Shown: positions 6,981 through 7,165 of the stretch, one piece after another | Layout of the letters: every line of letters starts with the position of its first letter | How positions within the stretch are numbered: position 1 is the stretch's first letter | From: an uncultured Methylococcaceae bacterium | GTDB lineage: Bacteria > Pseudomonadota > Gammaproteobacteria > Methylococcales > Methylomonadaceae | Length of the DNA: 7,165 nt | Reading direction: 5' to 3' | Assembly (NCBI GenBank): GCA_903903365.1 | Contig: CAIUYS010000637.1 | Location: 1-7,165 of the forward strand | Program-made: the position numbers and the translations under genes | Notes under the pieces: model-generated | What the model saw: the letters and a program-made list of their open reading frames with translations, nothing else | Database searches by the model: none | What the model was told of the DNA's origin: nothing

Positions 6981-7008
6981 TTGACGGATACGCTAACGCC
7001 GGTATAAT
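6981..7008 (+). promoter_or_regulatory. Upstream strong sigma-70 promoter (P1 of a tandem pair)
   Basis: TTGACG (6981-6986, five of six) and a perfect TATAAT (7003-7008) are separated by 16 bp. An A/T-rich tract at 6956-6973, just upstream of the -35 element, could act as an UP element for the RNA polymerase alpha subunits. Transcription would start near 7015. Confidence 0.72.
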
Positions 7009-7074
7009 ACTCAGTTATTCCGGAGCAGGCGCTTTGGAAGGGTTAGACAGCTTGAATAAAGTTAACGCGGACTG

Positions 7075-7102
7075 TTGACAAGTTGGCCGGGTAGGTTATA
7101 AT
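7075..7102 (+). promoter_or_regulatory. Downstream consensus sigma-70 promoter with GC-rich discriminator
   Basis: A perfect TTGACA (7075-7080) and a perfect TATAAT (7097-7102) are separated by 16 bp and followed by the GC-rich discriminator GGCCGGC (7103-7109). Consensus hexamers, a 16-bp spacer and a GC-rich discriminator are the hallmarks of stringently controlled stable-RNA promoters such as rrn P1. GGCCGG occurs on both sides of the -10 element (7085-7090 and 7103-7108). Transcription would start near 7109-7110. Confidence 0.8.
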
Positions 7103-7165
7103 GGCCGGCTTCCTCGGGGTTAAGTAGTTCAGTCCTGAAGCAAGGCAGCAAAACAAAACGTCGAC

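Larger units (their letters stand above)
6830..7165. other. Gene-free region: terminator, tandem promoters, start of leader
   Basis: This 336-base stretch after alr has no supported protein gene. It contains a small hairpin followed by a T-run (6888-6914), an A/T-rich stretch (6956-6973), two strong sigma-70 promoters (6981-7008 and 7075-7102) and, from about 7109, the beginning of a transcript cut off by the window edge. The visible leader does not match tRNA, 4.5S, tmRNA or 6S RNA patterns that I know. I infer it is the upstream part of an rRNA or tRNA operon. Confidence 0.6.

Noticed and set aside
6832..6984. A 50-codon frame starting three bases after the alr stop
   Set aside because: The AAGG before its ATG is far too close for a ribosome site, the frame runs through the candidate terminator and into the -35 element of the upstream promoter, and the product resembles nothing I know.
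7109..7165. Resemblance of the leader to the conserved loop of 4.5S (SRP) RNA
   Set aside because: The segment has TCAGTCC-TGAAG-GCAGC in a similar order, but the invariant GGAAGCAGC-type loop and flanking pairing are not present.

Overview
The window looks like ordinary chromosomal sequence of a gammaproteobacterium. The DctA, DnaB and Alr proteins read like Pseudomonas/E. coli-type orthologues, and dnaB followed directly by alr is a gammaproteobacterial arrangement. Genes have moderate GC and the spacers are AT-rich. A type I methanotroph (Methylococcales) would fit the overall flavour, but that is an impression and was not tested.

Layout, left to right. Positions 1-782 (+) hold a RIO1-type protein kinase whose N-terminus lies outside the window. 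Next is a complete VF530/DUF2132 small protein at 864-1088 (+), then a 49-residue hydrophobic mini-protein at 1210-1359 (+). Two paralogous sodium/proton-coupled dicarboxylate or amino-acid symporters follow on the minus strand: dctA (1441-2742) and, upstream of it in transcription order, a second family member (2866-4131). A divergent intergenic region separates them from dnaB (4332-5729, +), which overlaps alr (5726-6829, +) by 4 bp. The last 336 bases contain no convincing gene. They hold a possible terminator and two near-consensus sigma-70 promoters in tandem, the second with a GC-rich discriminator, as seen ahead of rRNA or tRNA operons. The window ends inside the presumed leader.

Functionally the genes fall into separate blocks: signalling/RNA-related kinase; uptake of C4-dicarboxylates or acidic amino acids; replication-fork helicase plus D-alanine supply for the cell wall; and probably the start of a stable-RNA operon. 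No mobile element, CRISPR array, toxin-antitoxin pair or defence island was seen. I found no convincing new multi-gene system. The points most worth a second look are the tandem promoters at the right end, an inverted repeat that could hide the ribosome binding site of the second symporter, the 49-residue membrane mini-protein, and a 27-codon ORF between the two symporter genes.
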